A stretch of 64,000 bases of DNA from Pectobacterium carotovorum (GCF_900129615.1 NZ_FQWI01000002.1:496001-560000), one strand, 5' to 3'. Positions 22,707-31,674 are shown, counted from the stretch's first letter. The notes: generated from the sequence alone by a model not told the origin. Program-made: numbers and translations.

Positions 22707-23022
22707 TTTGTATTTTAAATATTCTGATGCTTGTATTCTATATATTCCTTTTACTAAATCTCTCTCCTTTTATGCAGGTAGTTTACCCGAGTAACTGGCA
22801 ACATTTCAATGTTTTTGCTGTCCTGCTAATTTGCATCCTACTAATTATAGAGTGAAAGTGTTGTTTTTTTAGAAAAGACGATAATATATCCTTATATAAA
22901 TGAAACTTCGTGGTCGCCCCCTCTGTTAAGATAGTTGGCAGTGTCTCCTGAAGGTAGAAATTCTGGATGAAGTTTTACCACGCTGTATTTGTGATAAGGA
23001 TAAGAGCAGTTGTATCGAAAAT
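22707..23022. other. Non-coding spacer in the Hcp island
   Basis: AT-rich, without a credible gene. A short GC-richer patch at about 22911-22965 contrasts with its surroundings and may be the remnant of a mobile-element end, but no inverted repeat or duplication supports this. Confidence 0.3.
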
Positions 23023-23658
23023 TTACTTAATGCTCTTATTAAGAGCATTAAGCAAATCGAATGGATCTGGTGGATTTGTCTTAGCAAAAAACTCAGAACC
23101 TAAAACCAAAGGTTGATGTCTTATTTTATAAATCGACGATAACGTAGAAGCGCGACTAATGAATATCATGTTTGCTAATTCATTTGGTGCATTGTAATTT
23201 TTTACCAGTCTAGGTGGCAACGCCGCATCAATTATAGTGTCATCTCCCAATGTTACCCATGCATGAAGTGATTGTGGTGTTTCTAATTTATCAGATTCAT
23301 ACCATTCTTTTCTCAGGTATTCTGAAGTTGTTTCAAATTCATCGGTTCCGTTGATAATGACATTGCCGATGACAATTTCAGCAGCAATCCCCTTGTGATT
23401 TAAATATGCAAATATATGAGATGATAATAACTGACATGAATTCCCCCAGTAACCCGGATGAATACTATCAAGTATTGCTGATAATTCATTACATATGAGA
23501 TCATTAACAAGATGTAATGTCCTATCTTGTATGGTTTTTTTTTCAGATGTAAATGGCTTTCTTTTAAAATTTAATACTGAAGCTTCGTTTGCTGCATTTA
23601 CTAGTTGTTCTCGATAGGATAGTGAATAGCTATCATTATAATTAATTATTCCATGCAT
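23023..23658 (-). CDS. Papain/transglutaminase-like protein
   Basis: A 211-aa soluble protein with a Cys-His-Asp arrangement of the transglutaminase/NlpC type: Cys in WGNSCQLLSSHIFAYLNHKG at about residue 74, His in LHAWVTLGDD at about 132, and Asp in TIIDAALPP shortly after. The spacing and the helix following the Cys fit papain-fold hydrolases or acyltransferases. No signal peptide. Next to an orphan hcp, a secreted effector or a host-modifying enzyme is plausible; the substrate is unknown. Ribosome site GGAG precedes the ATG. Confidence 0.6.
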   Translation of the reverse strand: MHGIINYNDSYSLSYREQLVNAANEASVLNFKRKPFTSEKKTIQDRTLHLVNDLICNELSAILDSIHPGYWGNSCQLLSSHIFAYLNHKGIAAEIVIGNVIINGTDEFETTSEYLRKEWYESDKLETPQSLHAWVTLGDDTIIDAALPPRLVKNYNAPNELANMIFISRASTLSSIYKIRHQPLVLGSEFFAKTNPPDPFDLLNALNKSIK

Positions 23659-23930
23659 TCGTTTTACTCCTTCAGACTGCGTACTAAATTTTTGGAGATG
23701 GTGGCATTAATATCGCTCTGTTTCAAGTTCTGGGAAGAAAGACATTGATTAGTAACATGAAATTTAGACGACGGTTTCGGTGGATAATCACCCAAAAAAT
23801 CGCTGTTTCCATAAGCAGAATTTTCTCGCAATCTGAATACAAGAGATTATTATGAATAACATCTCTATTATCATAGGGTTGTGCGTTATTTCTATTGGAT
23901 TTTCACGCCACTTTACTGAGGTCAATGCTT

Positions 23931-24323
23931 ATGAAACCACATCCGATACGCGAAATTATTGAAGCCTGTGATAAAGCAATCTCTGAGCGCAATTTTGATG
24001 CTCTGATGAGTTATTACGCTGAGGATGCGGCACTGGTCATCAAGCCAGGCATGGTTGCGAGAGGCAAAGATGATATAAGAAAAGCATTTGTCGCTATTGC
24101 CGATTATTTTAAAAACCAACTCATTGTTGAACAAGGAAATATGCAGGTCATTGAGGGCGGTGGAGACGCTTTAGTGATCATGGAAACCGTTCTTCATTAC
24201 CCAGATGAGCAGGGGAATGTTGTCACCACCACGCGACGAGCGACCTACGTGTTCAGGAAAGACGCTGATGGGAACTGGCGTTGCACGATAGATAACTCCT
24301 ATGGAACGACACTTCTTGACTGA
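23931..24323 (+). CDS. NTF2-like (SnoaL/DUF4440) protein
   Basis: A 130-aa protein from ATG 23931. It has the fold pattern of ketosteroid-isomerase-like proteins: helix AISERNFDALMSYYAEDAALV, MVARGKDDIRKAF, and a final beta sheet with ATYVFRKDADGNWRCTIDNS. The function is not predictable; such proteins bind or modify small hydrophobic ligands. It marks the return to GC content of the core genome. An overlapping 37-codon ORF starting at 23851 is not supported. Confidence 0.72.
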   Translation: MKPHPIREIIEACDKAISERNFDALMSYYAEDAALVIKPGMVARGKDDIRKAFVAIADYFKNQLIVEQGNMQVIEGGGDALVIMETVLHYPDEQGNVVTTTRRATYVFRKDADGNWRCTIDNSYGTTLLD

Positions 24324-24456
24324 TTCTGTTGAGCTAATGCAGGCGCGTTCAGAGCGGTTATTCTGACGCGCTTTACTCTGATTGTATTAACGTGGCGGCT
24401 CTAACACGTCCGCTACTATGATTGAATTTGAGGCCAGCGAGTAACCTCAATTCCTT

Positions 24457-25524
24457 TCATTTACCCGGTTTCACCACCGTCGTCGTCCAGTAGGGTAAAT
24501 CCCAGGTGCCGCCGAGTTGGATCATGCGGCATGAGCCTGTGAGCGATGCACTGCTCCGCTGGAATGTTTTACCATCCCATGTCCAGGCGTCATAGCTCAT
24601 GCAGTCCGCGAGCCCGCGTCCTTTCTGCACTGAGGTAATTTCACCGTTTTCGTAATCTGTGCCATCTGTCGTCACGAGCTGCGGCTGAGTCTGCATGGCG
24701 TTATCGATAACCCAGTAGGCGTAGCCTTCGTTATAAGCCGCGCGCCAGCAAAGGGTGCTGAGCAGGGACATGCTGTCATTAAGTGGTGTGAGCTCAATGG
24801 GGTCAGCCTTTTGGTCATCTTGCGGTTGCAAGCTATCGCAGTCGGTATTGAGCGTTTTAAGCAGTTTTTTCTGGATAGCCGACTGTTCTGCATCCGTCAG
24901 AGTCCGCGATGCCTCCTGCTTAGTGACTGCTGCGTAGATAACGGGGGCGGCTACAGCAGATAACACACTGCTTTTATTTCCTTTTTTGGTGATAGCGTCC
25001 GTTGTACCGATGCGACCTTGTTTCTCATCCATCTTTAGCAGTACCGCGTAGGCACCCGCGCCAGACAGTTCGGAAACGACACCATTGTGATGAAACGCCA
25101 CTTTCCCGCTTCCTTTTAGGGCCTGTAATACGACAGGAATTTGCTTCTCATTTAGCTGCCAGAGGTTGTCTCCGGTTGAGGTGAGCTGTCCTTTATCTAC
25201 GCCGTCAATGGTTAGCGTGAGTGTGGTGCTTTTAGGAATTGCCTGGTATACCTCTGCGAGTATGACGTCGGCCGTTATTGGCGTATTTTGTCCGGCATGA
25301 CGCGTGAGAAGCAGTGAGACACCGGGAATCTTCTCCTCTTCTCCCGTGTACTTCTCTTCTGGCGAGTAGCCGGCAGCCCGACACGTTAGCGTATTATCGC
25401 AGACCACTTCCCAGTCTTTATGAAAGAAAGTGCTATCGGCGAAGGTTGTGGCAAACGCCAAAACAGGAATCCCCGTGATAAGTGCGGTTAGCATAGAGAG
25501 ACGGGAAGGGAGAGAAAAAGTCAT
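24457..25524 (-). CDS. DUF1176 periplasmic protein
   Basis: A 355-aa protein with an N-terminal signal peptide (hydrophobic core about residues 10-25, likely cleavage after ALAFA). The mature part matches DUF1176: FHKDWEVVCDNTLTCRAAGY near the start and a C-terminal cysteine pair around GLADC and GSCRM. Function unknown in the family. It reads towards the NTF2-like gene and away from lpxP. Confidence 0.82.
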   Translation of the reverse strand: MTFSLPSRLSMLTALITGIPVLAFATTFADSTFFHKDWEVVCDNTLTCRAAGYSPEEKYTGEEEKIPGVSLLLTRHAGQNTPITADVILAEVYQAIPKSTTLTLTIDGVDKGQLTSTGDNLWQLNEKQIPVVLQALKGSGKVAFHHNGVVSELSGAGAYAVLLKMDEKQGRIGTTDAITKKGNKSSVLSAVAAPVIYAAVTKQEASRTLTDAEQSAIQKKLLKTLNTDCDSLQPQDDQKADPIELTPLNDSMSLLSTLCWRAAYNEGYAYWVIDNAMQTQPQLVTTDGTDYENGEITSVQKGRGLADCMSYDAWTWDGKTFQRSSASLTGSCRMIQLGGTWDLPYWTTTVVKPGK

Positions 25525-25900
25525 TTTCCATCAAGTCCTTGATTATGTTGTGGCGTGCCGCCGGCCTATTTTGGCTGCAACAAAGCCAGTCGCTTTTTTG
25601 ACGTATTCCAGGATGTTAGCGTTAGACGGCGTGATATTGCGAATATTTCTTGTCCGACCACTCCTTTATTAAGCGTGAATCGGGTATGATGCCGCTGCCG
25701 TTAGCCGTTCATCGGCTGCTCAAAATCCCCTCAGTGTTATCAGCATGTTTATCCTGCTTTTTAACCTCACGCGTGATAACGGTCAGAAACAGTTTTCCAC
25801 ACAGTTGAAACGATCCCTATAAATAAGTGTCATGATAGATGTAGCGCGATGAGAACGACTCTTTATGCGGTACGCTGTTAATCACTTAAAGATGAGTATC
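25525..25900. other. Intergenic region between the DUF1176 gene and lpxP
   Basis: Divergent promoter region of about 375 bases. No RNA gene or strong operator is recognised. Confidence 0.35.
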
Positions 25901-26824
25901 ATGAAAATTAAGCAAACATTTACCAGGGCATTACTCCACCCGCGCTATTGGACGACTTGGTTCGGCCTTGGCGTGTTGTTTTTATTAGTTCAACTCCCTT
26001 ATCCGCTGCTGATGAAAATCGGGAGCAGCGCCGGCCGTCTATCCCGCGTCTTTCTGAAACGCCGGGTGTCGATCGCCAGACGTAATCTTGAGCTGTGTTT
26101 CCCTGCCATCTCCGACGACGAAAAAGAAGCGATGATCGACAATAACTTTGCTTCGCTCGGAATGGCCTTGGTTGAAACCGGTATGGCCTGGTTCTGGTCC
26201 GATCGCCGCGTGCGCCAGTGGTTTGATGTTTCAGGATTGGAACATCTACAGCACGCTACCGCAAAAGGTCGGGGCGTAATGGTGATTGGTATTCACTTTA
26301 TGTCGCTGGAGCTGGGTGGCAGGGCGATGGGGCTGTGTCAACCGATGATGGCGATGTACCGTCCGCACAATAATAAAGCGATGGAATGGGTACAAACCTG
26401 GGGACGTTCTCGTTCCAACAAAGCGATGATCGACCGTAAAGATCTGCGTGGGATGGTGCAAGCGCTAAAACGGGGCGAAGCGGTATGGTTCGCACCCGAT
26501 CAGGATTATGGCCCTAAAGGCAGCGTTTTTGCCCCGTTCTTTGCGGTGAAAAATGCGGCAACCACTAACGGCACGTACACCATCAGCCGTCTCGCAAAAC
26601 CGGCGATGATGACGACAGTCCTGATTCGCAAGCCCAATGCTTTGGGCTATCAACTGGTGATTCAGCCTGAACTACAGGATTACCCTTATCACGATGAACA
26701 GGCTGCGGCGTGTTACATGAATAAGGTGATTGAGAAAGAAATCATGCGGGCACCTGAGCAGTACCTCTGGCTGCACCGTCGCTTTAAAACCCGCCCGGCA
26801 GGGGAAGTGTCTCTCTATGCCTGA
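25901..26824 (+). CDS. lpxP: Lipid A acyltransferase (LpxP/LpxL type)
   Basis: A 307-aa inner-membrane enzyme, the length of E. coli LpxP (306). It transfers an acyl chain from acyl-ACP to Kdo2-lipid IVA; LpxP uses palmitoleoyl-ACP in the cold. The HxxxxD/E catalytic motif is in GIHFMSLELGG, and stretches such as VWFAPDQDYGPKGS and APEQYLWLHRRFKTRP are conserved. Blocks HFMSLELGGRAMGLCQPMMA and FFAVKNAATTNGTY match LpxP more than LpxL. ATG 25901 puts HPRYW at the same distance from the start as in E. coli; ATG 25892 or 25865 are longer options. Confidence 0.87.
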   Translation: MKIKQTFTRALLHPRYWTTWFGLGVLFLLVQLPYPLLMKIGSSAGRLSRVFLKRRVSIARRNLELCFPAISDDEKEAMIDNNFASLGMALVETGMAWFWSDRRVRQWFDVSGLEHLQHATAKGRGVMVIGIHFMSLELGGRAMGLCQPMMAMYRPHNNKAMEWVQTWGRSRSNKAMIDRKDLRGMVQALKRGEAVWFAPDQDYGPKGSVFAPFFAVKNAATTNGTYTISRLAKPAMMTTVLIRKPNALGYQLVIQPELQDYPYHDEQAAACYMNKVIEKEIMRAPEQYLWLHRRFKTRPAGEVSLYA

Positions 26825-26847
26825 TACAAACTACGCCTGACACGAGT

Positions 26848-26874
26848 GCCGCACCGGTTTTCATGCGGTGCGGC
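26848..26874. terminator. Bidirectional terminator between lpxP and the permease
   Basis: GCCGCACCG (26848-26856) pairs with CGGTGCGGC (26866-26874) between convergent genes. There is no long T-run. Confidence 0.65.
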
Positions 26875-26886
26875 GCTGATAGTTCT

Positions 26887-28371
26887 TTAGTCTTTTTCTA
26901 ACAGTAGTCCGCGTGGAGTGAAGGGTTTTTTCATTGCGCCAACGCATTCGTGGCGAGCCAGATAGCGGTAGCAGCCAGCGGCAAGGAATGCGCCGATAAA
27001 CCAACTGAAGTTGGCCGCATCGCGCCACTGTGGCGTGAAGGTGATAATGAGCCCAATGGTCACCGCGGGAATTAACGCCATTATCGCATTCGGATTGAAG
27101 CCGTTGCGATACCAGTACTTCCCTTTTGGCGTCGCGTCGAACAGATCGTCCACATAGACTTTCCCTCCTTTGATGACATAGAAATCCATCAGCAGAATGC
27201 CGAACAGCGGGCCGATAAAGGCACCGAGTACGTCTAGCGTGTAGTGAATCAGCTCTGGCGAGTTGAAGAGGTTCCACGGCGTGAGCAGTACGGAGCCGAC
27301 AGCTGCGATCATTCCGCCCGTGCGGAAGCTGATACGCTGCGGTGAACAGTTGGAAAAATCAAACGCTGATGAAACGAAGTTAGCAACAATATTGATCCCG
27401 ATGGTCGCGATAATCATGGTCAGCACGCCAAGCGCGACGGCAAAACCGCTGTCAATATGCGAGACGGTTTCAATCGGGTCGGTAATCATGCGGCCGAATA
27501 ATGATTGTGTTCCTGAAACGATCACCACGGTGATAATAGAGAACAGCAGAAAATTGAACGGCAGACCCCAGCGGTTGCCTCGACGGATTTCCTGCATGCT
27601 TTTACCGTAGCGAGAAAAGTCACCGAAATTCAGCAGCGGGCCGGAAAAGTAGGAAACCACCAGCGCCGTGGCGGTGAGCATTTGCCAAAGTTGCTCGCTG
27701 GTCGTGAGTGTTTTGCTGGTCAGCGTAAAAGAAATATTCTCCCATCCGGTCTGGTAAACAATCCAGATCGCGAGCGCCGTCATCACGACATAAACCGCTG
27801 GGCCTGCAAAATCGATAAAGCGTTTAATCGCGTTCATGCCATGCCAGAACACGAGGGCCTGCAGGAACCACATGATGCCAAAGCAGATCCATCCCAGTGC
27901 AGACAGGCCGAGCCAGTGACTCTGTGTCAGTGGGGCGAGTGAAGGATAAAACTTCAACAGAACCAGCATAAGCGCATGTGCCGCCAGGTATGTCTGAATC
28001 CCGTACCAGGCAAAAGCGATGAGGCCACGAATGACAGCGGGAATATTCGCGCCAAAGACACCGAATGCCTGACGGCAAATCACCGCATAAGGAACGCCGC
28101 TCATCTGGCTGGGCTTAGCGACCAAATTTGCGCAGACCTGCACAATACAGATGCCCACAAGCAAACACAGCAACACCTGCCAGCTTGCCAACCCCAGTGC
28201 AAAAAAGCTGGCTGCAACCACGTATCCACCCATGCTGTGCACGTCTGACATCCAGAATGAAAAGATGTTGTACCAAGACCAGGTTTGAGTGCGTGTCGGT
28301 GCCAGATCCTCATTGCAGAGTTTTGGACTGTACGCGTTGCTACCATTACCTGTAATCATTTTTTCTGGCAT
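26887..28371 (-). CDS. NCS1-family permease, probably allantoin/hydantoin
   Basis: A 494-aa transporter with about twelve membrane segments and the NCS1 N-terminus (NEDLAPTRTQTWSWYNIFSFWMSDV with the conserved WSWYN). ATG 28371 follows GGAG; a longer frame starts at 28437. NCS1 members take up allantoin, hydantoins, uracil or cytosine using cation gradients. The gene is divergent from the GntR-racemase-allantoinase operon, which makes allantoin the likely substrate (context). Confidence 0.82.
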   Translation of the reverse strand: MPEKMITGNGSNAYSPKLCNEDLAPTRTQTWSWYNIFSFWMSDVHSMGGYVVAASFFALGLASWQVLLCLLVGICIVQVCANLVAKPSQMSGVPYAVICRQAFGVFGANIPAVIRGLIAFAWYGIQTYLAAHALMLVLLKFYPSLAPLTQSHWLGLSALGWICFGIMWFLQALVFWHGMNAIKRFIDFAGPAVYVVMTALAIWIVYQTGWENISFTLTSKTLTTSEQLWQMLTATALVVSYFSGPLLNFGDFSRYGKSMQEIRRGNRWGLPFNFLLFSIITVVIVSGTQSLFGRMITDPIETVSHIDSGFAVALGVLTMIIATIGINIVANFVSSAFDFSNCSPQRISFRTGGMIAAVGSVLLTPWNLFNSPELIHYTLDVLGAFIGPLFGILLMDFYVIKGGKVYVDDLFDATPKGKYWYRNGFNPNAIMALIPAVTIGLIITFTPQWRDAANFSWFIGAFLAAGCYRYLARHECVGAMKKPFTPRGLLLEKD

Positions 28372-28459
28372 GGAATCTGCTCCTTTTACCCTAGTCGTGA
28401 AATGAATGACGTTATGTATGTAAAAAAGGAGTTGCATTAATCAGGCCAAAATTAATTTC

Positions 28460-28469
28460 TTGTATACAT
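28460..28469. promoter_or_regulatory. Candidate GntR operator TTGTATACAT
   Basis: A TGTATACA palindrome lies in the 151-bp gap between the divergent permease and GntR genes. A longer form, ATTGTATACAAT, recurs inside the racemase gene (29741-29752). FCD-type GntR proteins commonly bind palindromes of this shape. Confidence 0.45.
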
Positions 28470-28522
28470 ATTTTATGTTTTCTGTGTACGATCTGATGAG
28501 AATGTGACAACGAGAAGAGCGA

Positions 28523-29245
28523 ATGAACTACACTTACGGACTGGGAAATGAGCAGTTTTTGCAGCAAAAAGACGATGTTATCTATCAGGCTCTGCTTAAC
28601 GCTATCGTCGAACACCAATTACTGCCGGGCACCAAATTGCCGGAGGAAGCGCTGGCAGATGTGTTTGATGTGAGCCGAACGGGAATTAGAAAAGTCTTAC
28701 AACGTCTTGCGATGGTGCAGATGGTGACGTTAACGCCCAAACGTGGTGCGCAGGTGTCGACCCCCTCCGTTGAAGAAGCACAGGAAATTTTCCAGACTCG
28801 CCGCTTTATTGAGTGTGCCAATCTGTCTGAAGTGGTGCTGCACTGCCAGTCTCCTCACTTGACGGCGTTGGAGAGGCTGATCGTGGCAGAGCAGCAGGCA
28901 CATGCAGATCAAAACGGTGCAGAAGCGATCCGCCTGTCTGCCGCATTCCATATTCAACTCCAGGCGATCTCTGGCAATACCGTGCTAACGGGGATCGTGT
29001 CGCAGCTGACGCTGCGCTCATCACTGGTTATCGCCGCCTATGGCACGCCGTGGCAGCAGGGGTGCCGATGCCACGATCATCACGATCTGCTGGCGTTACT
29101 TCGGGATAAAAATGTCTCAGGGTTAGCGGAAGCGATGACTCAGCATTTTGATGACATTGTTGCCAGCCTGCGTTTTGACAGAGATGAAGACGTGGATCCG
29201 GATTTCCACCGACTGTTCGGCCATATTAAGGAGAAGCTCGCGTGA
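28523..29245 (+). CDS. hpxS: GntR-family (FCD) regulator of allantoin use
   Basis: A 240-aa regulator: winged helix at residues about 12-80 (LPEEALADVFDVSRTGIRKVLQRL region) and an all-helical FCD ligand domain at 90-225, with the metal-site histidines around FHIQLQAIS, CRCHDHHDLL and TQHFDD. It overlaps the racemase start by 4 bases. The order GntR-racemase-allantoinase equals Klebsiella hpxSAB, on which the symbol is based. Confidence 0.8.
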   Translation: MNYTYGLGNEQFLQQKDDVIYQALLNAIVEHQLLPGTKLPEEALADVFDVSRTGIRKVLQRLAMVQMVTLTPKRGAQVSTPSVEEAQEIFQTRRFIECANLSEVVLHCQSPHLTALERLIVAEQQAHADQNGAEAIRLSAAFHIQLQAISGNTVLTGIVSQLTLRSSLVIAAYGTPWQQGCRCHDHHDLLALLRDKNVSGLAEAMTQHFDDIVASLRFDRDEDVDPDFHRLFGHIKEKLA

Positions 29246-29979
29246 AACCTTGCGTAATTCAGGTGATTAACCCCAATACCAGCCTCGCCATGACCGAAAC
29301 GATCGGTGCCGCGGCTCGCGCTGTGGCATCGCCGGGAACGGAGATTGTCGCGGTGTGTCCTTCTCAGGGCGCACCCTCTATTGAGGGGCATTTTGACGAG
29401 GCAATAGCCGCGATTGGCGTGTTGGAACAGGTGAAGCAGGGGAAGGCACAGGGCGTAGATGGGCACATTATTGCCTGCTTTGGCGACCCAGGGTTACTTG
29501 CTGCCCGTGAGGTCGCTAGTAAGCCAGTCATCGGTATTGCCGAAGCCGCTATGCATATGGCGACACTGGTGGCAACGCGCTTCTCGATTGTTACCACACT
29601 ACCGCGCACCGTCATTATCGCCCGCCATTTATTACAGCGTTATGGTTTTGAACATCACTGTGCTGCACTGCACGCGATCGATTTGCCGGTGCTTGCGCTG
29701 GAGCAGGATAGCGGGATCGCACAGAACAAGGTGCGTGAATATTGTATACAATCTCTGCGTCAAGATGGCGTGGGAGCGATTGTACTTGGGTGCGGTGGAA
29801 TGGCCGATCTGGCGCAGGAACTGACGCAAGAACTGTCGATTCCTGTGATCGACGGCGTCAGCGCTGCCGTCAAGCTGATTGAGTCATTGTCGGCACTGGG
29901 GTTGACGACCAGTAAACAGGGCGATCTGGATTACCCGATTGCCAAGCCGCTGAGCGGCATGTTTAGTTCGCTGCGTTAA
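29242..29979 (+). CDS. hpxA: Allantoin racemase (Asp/Glu/hydantoin racemase family)
   Basis: A 245-aa enzyme of the Asp/Glu/hydantoin racemase family with the two catalytic cysteines in IIACFGDPGLLAAREV and IVLGCGGMADLAQEL, plus the start VINPNTS typical of the group. It would interconvert allantoin enantiomers so that the following allantoinase can use both. Genes overlap by 4 bases (ATGA-type coupling) with the regulator. Confidence 0.85.
   Translation: MKPCVIQVINPNTSLAMTETIGAAARAVASPGTEIVAVCPSQGAPSIEGHFDEAIAAIGVLEQVKQGKAQGVDGHIIACFGDPGLLAAREVASKPVIGIAEAAMHMATLVATRFSIVTTLPRTVIIARHLLQRYGFEHHCAALHAIDLPVLALEQDSGIAQNKVREYCIQSLRQDGVGAIVLGCGGMADLAQELTQELSIPVIDGVSAAVKLIESLSALGLTTSKQGDLDYPIAKPLSGMFSSLR
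29741..29752. promoter_or_regulatory. Perfect palindrome ATTGTATACAAT inside hpxA
   Basis: A 12-bp perfect palindrome within the racemase coding region, sharing TTGTATACA with the intergenic site at 28460. It may be an auxiliary operator for the adjacent GntR protein, or chance. Confidence 0.35.
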
Positions 29980-29993
29980 AAAAGGGAAAGGAC

Positions 29994-30953
29994 ATGATCA
30001 CTGCACCTGCTGCAACGATGTACGGCATTGAGAGCGATTACCCCCGTGACCTGATCGGATATGCGGGACAGCCCCCGCATGCTAACTGGCCTGAAAATGC
30101 ACGCATTGCCGTGCAGTTTGTATTGAACTACGAGGAAGGTGCGGAAAATAACGTCTTACATGGTGACGCAGGATCCGAGCAGTTTCTGTCCGATATTATT
30201 GGTGCTGCGAGTTATGCTGATCGTCATATGTCGATGGATTCGCTGTATGAATATGGTTCGCGCGCCGGTTTTTGGCGTATCCATAATGAGTTTCAGCGTC
30301 GTGGGTTGCCGTTGACGGTATTCGGTGTGGCAATGGCATTAGCGCGCAATCCCGACGTGGTGGAGGCGATAAAATCGGCTCATTATGATGTGGTCAGCCA
30401 CGGCTGGCGCTGGATTCATTACCAACACATGGATATCGACACCGAACGCGAGCACATGCATAAAGCCATTGAGGTGCTGACGACGTTATTTGGTCAGGCT
30501 CCGCTTGGCTGGTATACCGGCCGCGACAGCCCCAATACCCGCCAGTTGGTTGTCGAACAGGGCAACTTTTGGTACGACAGTGACTACTACGGTGACGATC
30601 TACCGTTTTGGATGCCAGTCAAAAAAAGCAATGGTGACGTGCAGCCGCATCTGATCGTGCCGTATACATTGGATGCCAATGATATGCGTTTTGCCTCACC
30701 GCAGGGTTTTAACAGCGGAGATCAGTTCTTCACCTATCTGAAAGACAGTTTTGATGTGCTCTACGAGGAAGGGGAGACCGCACCTAAAATGCTATCTATT
30801 GGGATGCACTGTCGTTTGCTAGGGCGGCCAGGCCGTTTTCGGGCGTTGCAGCGTTTTCTGGATTATATTCAACAGCATGAGCGCGTGTGGGTTTGCCGTC
30901 GTCAGGATATTGCCGAGCATTGGCGTCAGCACCATCCGTATGTCGCACGGTGA
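29994..30953 (+). CDS. hpxB: PuuE-type allantoinase (polysaccharide deacetylase fold)
   Basis: A 319-aa protein with the NodB/PuuE fold. Characteristic stretches are YPRDLIGYAGQPPHANWP, ARIAVQFVLNYEEGAENN, VSHGWRWIHYQ and GWYTGRDSPNTR. It hydrolyses allantoin to allantoate without the metal centre of the AllB family, as known for PuuE. Start ATG 29994 follows AAGGGAAAGG. With the racemase, regulator and permease it makes a complete allantoin entry module; later steps are not in the window. Confidence 0.87.
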   Translation: MITAPAATMYGIESDYPRDLIGYAGQPPHANWPENARIAVQFVLNYEEGAENNVLHGDAGSEQFLSDIIGAASYADRHMSMDSLYEYGSRAGFWRIHNEFQRRGLPLTVFGVAMALARNPDVVEAIKSAHYDVVSHGWRWIHYQHMDIDTEREHMHKAIEVLTTLFGQAPLGWYTGRDSPNTRQLVVEQGNFWYDSDYYGDDLPFWMPVKKSNGDVQPHLIVPYTLDANDMRFASPQGFNSGDQFFTYLKDSFDVLYEEGETAPKMLSIGMHCRLLGRPGRFRALQRFLDYIQQHERVWVCRRQDIAEHWRQHHPYVAR

Positions 30954-30974
30954 AGTTGCAGAATACCGAAAACA

Positions 30975-31002
30975 AAAATGGCCGCCGGATGGCAGCCATT
31001 TT
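30975..31002. terminator. Terminator after the allantoin operon
   Basis: AAAATGGC (30975-30982) pairs with GCCATTTT (30995-31002), with an inner GCC/GGC stem. A-run and T-run on the two sides make it bidirectional. The 31003-31143 stretch has no gene. Confidence 0.78.
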
Positions 31003-31143
31003 ATGGTGGTTAACGTACTTAAGTACGATTAACGGAAGATAGCGTGGGGGTTAACACCGCGATAGGTTTTGCCCAACGCTTTTAATATTTGATTGATTTT
31101 GCGGACAACGCGCATCTTTTTTATCCCCACGATTCTTAAATAA

Positions 31144-31215
31144 TTATTGGTTGAAAGTACCAAAGTTGATGTTGATGTTTTCAAACATAGCGATGATTTT
31201 GTTCAGCAGTTTCAT
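31144..31215 (-). CDS. Putative 23-aa peptide under CRP control
   Basis: The peptide starts MKLLNKIIAMFENININFG, with GAGGAA seven bases before the ATG (31215); an ATG two codons upstream (31221) is less well placed. It is amphipathic, with a positive start and an aromatic/asparagine-rich end. Upstream lies a full promoter (TTGACC, 17 bp, TATTCT) and a perfect CRP-type site. This coherent set supports expression. Not recognised; a leader, toxin or signalling peptide are all possible. A much longer overlapping frame to 31539 runs through the promoter and is rejected. Confidence 0.5.
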   Translation of the reverse strand: MKLLNKIIAMFENININFGTFNQ

Positions 31216-31270
31216 GGTCATTTCCTCGTTGTTAGTTGATTTGTTTTCTGTGATGCTGTTCACGTTTTTA

Positions 31271-31321
31271 AGAATACTCGCACTGATACGGGTGGTCAAC
31301 TTTTTTGTGATGCGAATCACA
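31271..31321 (-). promoter_or_regulatory. Promoter with perfect CRP site for the small peptide
   Basis: Reading on the minus strand: TGTGA-N6-TCACA (31321-31306), then TTGACC (31299-31294), 17 bases, TATTCT (31276-31271). The CRP site centre lies about 50 bases upstream of the expected start, between the classic class I and class II positions, so the mode of action is unclear. Confidence 0.65.
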
Positions 31322-31658
31322 AAAAAATGAACGATCAGTTTGTGAGGAGTAAACCGCTGTTTTGATTTCCGTCTAAGAACCCTTTCTGCTTTTTCTTCAT
31401 ACTGACCCACTTTCAGCGAGTTGCCTGATTGAGCATTACCTGTACGGGCTGGGTGCTTCCTTATCGAACAGATGAAGTGAGATAGGTAAATTGTCTCGAT
31501 TAGCAGTTGAAATAAGCGCGGGTGAAGCGGGATAATCACGCGCTTCTATTGTCTGGCGCCGTTTTGTCCAGCTTGTTTTAGTGCCGCCTGTTTAATACAG
31601 CAGTGTTTTATACGTCAATATCTTGATACGACAACGTTTTCCAGCTTTGCATCCAGCG

Positions 31659-31674
31659 AGTTAATCGTTTGCGT
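31659..31674 (+). promoter_or_regulatory. PurR-like operator upstream of ghxP
   Basis: AGTTAATCGTTTGCGT matches the PurR consensus ACGCAAACGTTTGCGT at 12 of 16 positions, with a complete right half. Purine permeases of this type belong to the PurR regulon in E. coli. The remaining 31322-31787 region shows no gene. Confidence 0.5.

Noticed and set aside
22911-22965. Possible IS-end remnant, a GC-richer patch in AT-rich DNA
   Set aside because: No inverted repeat partner, target duplication or transposase fragment is visible.
31144-31539. A 131-codon ORF on the minus strand
   Set aside because: It runs through a clear promoter and CRP site and has no ribosome site; only the final 23 codons are supported as a peptide gene.
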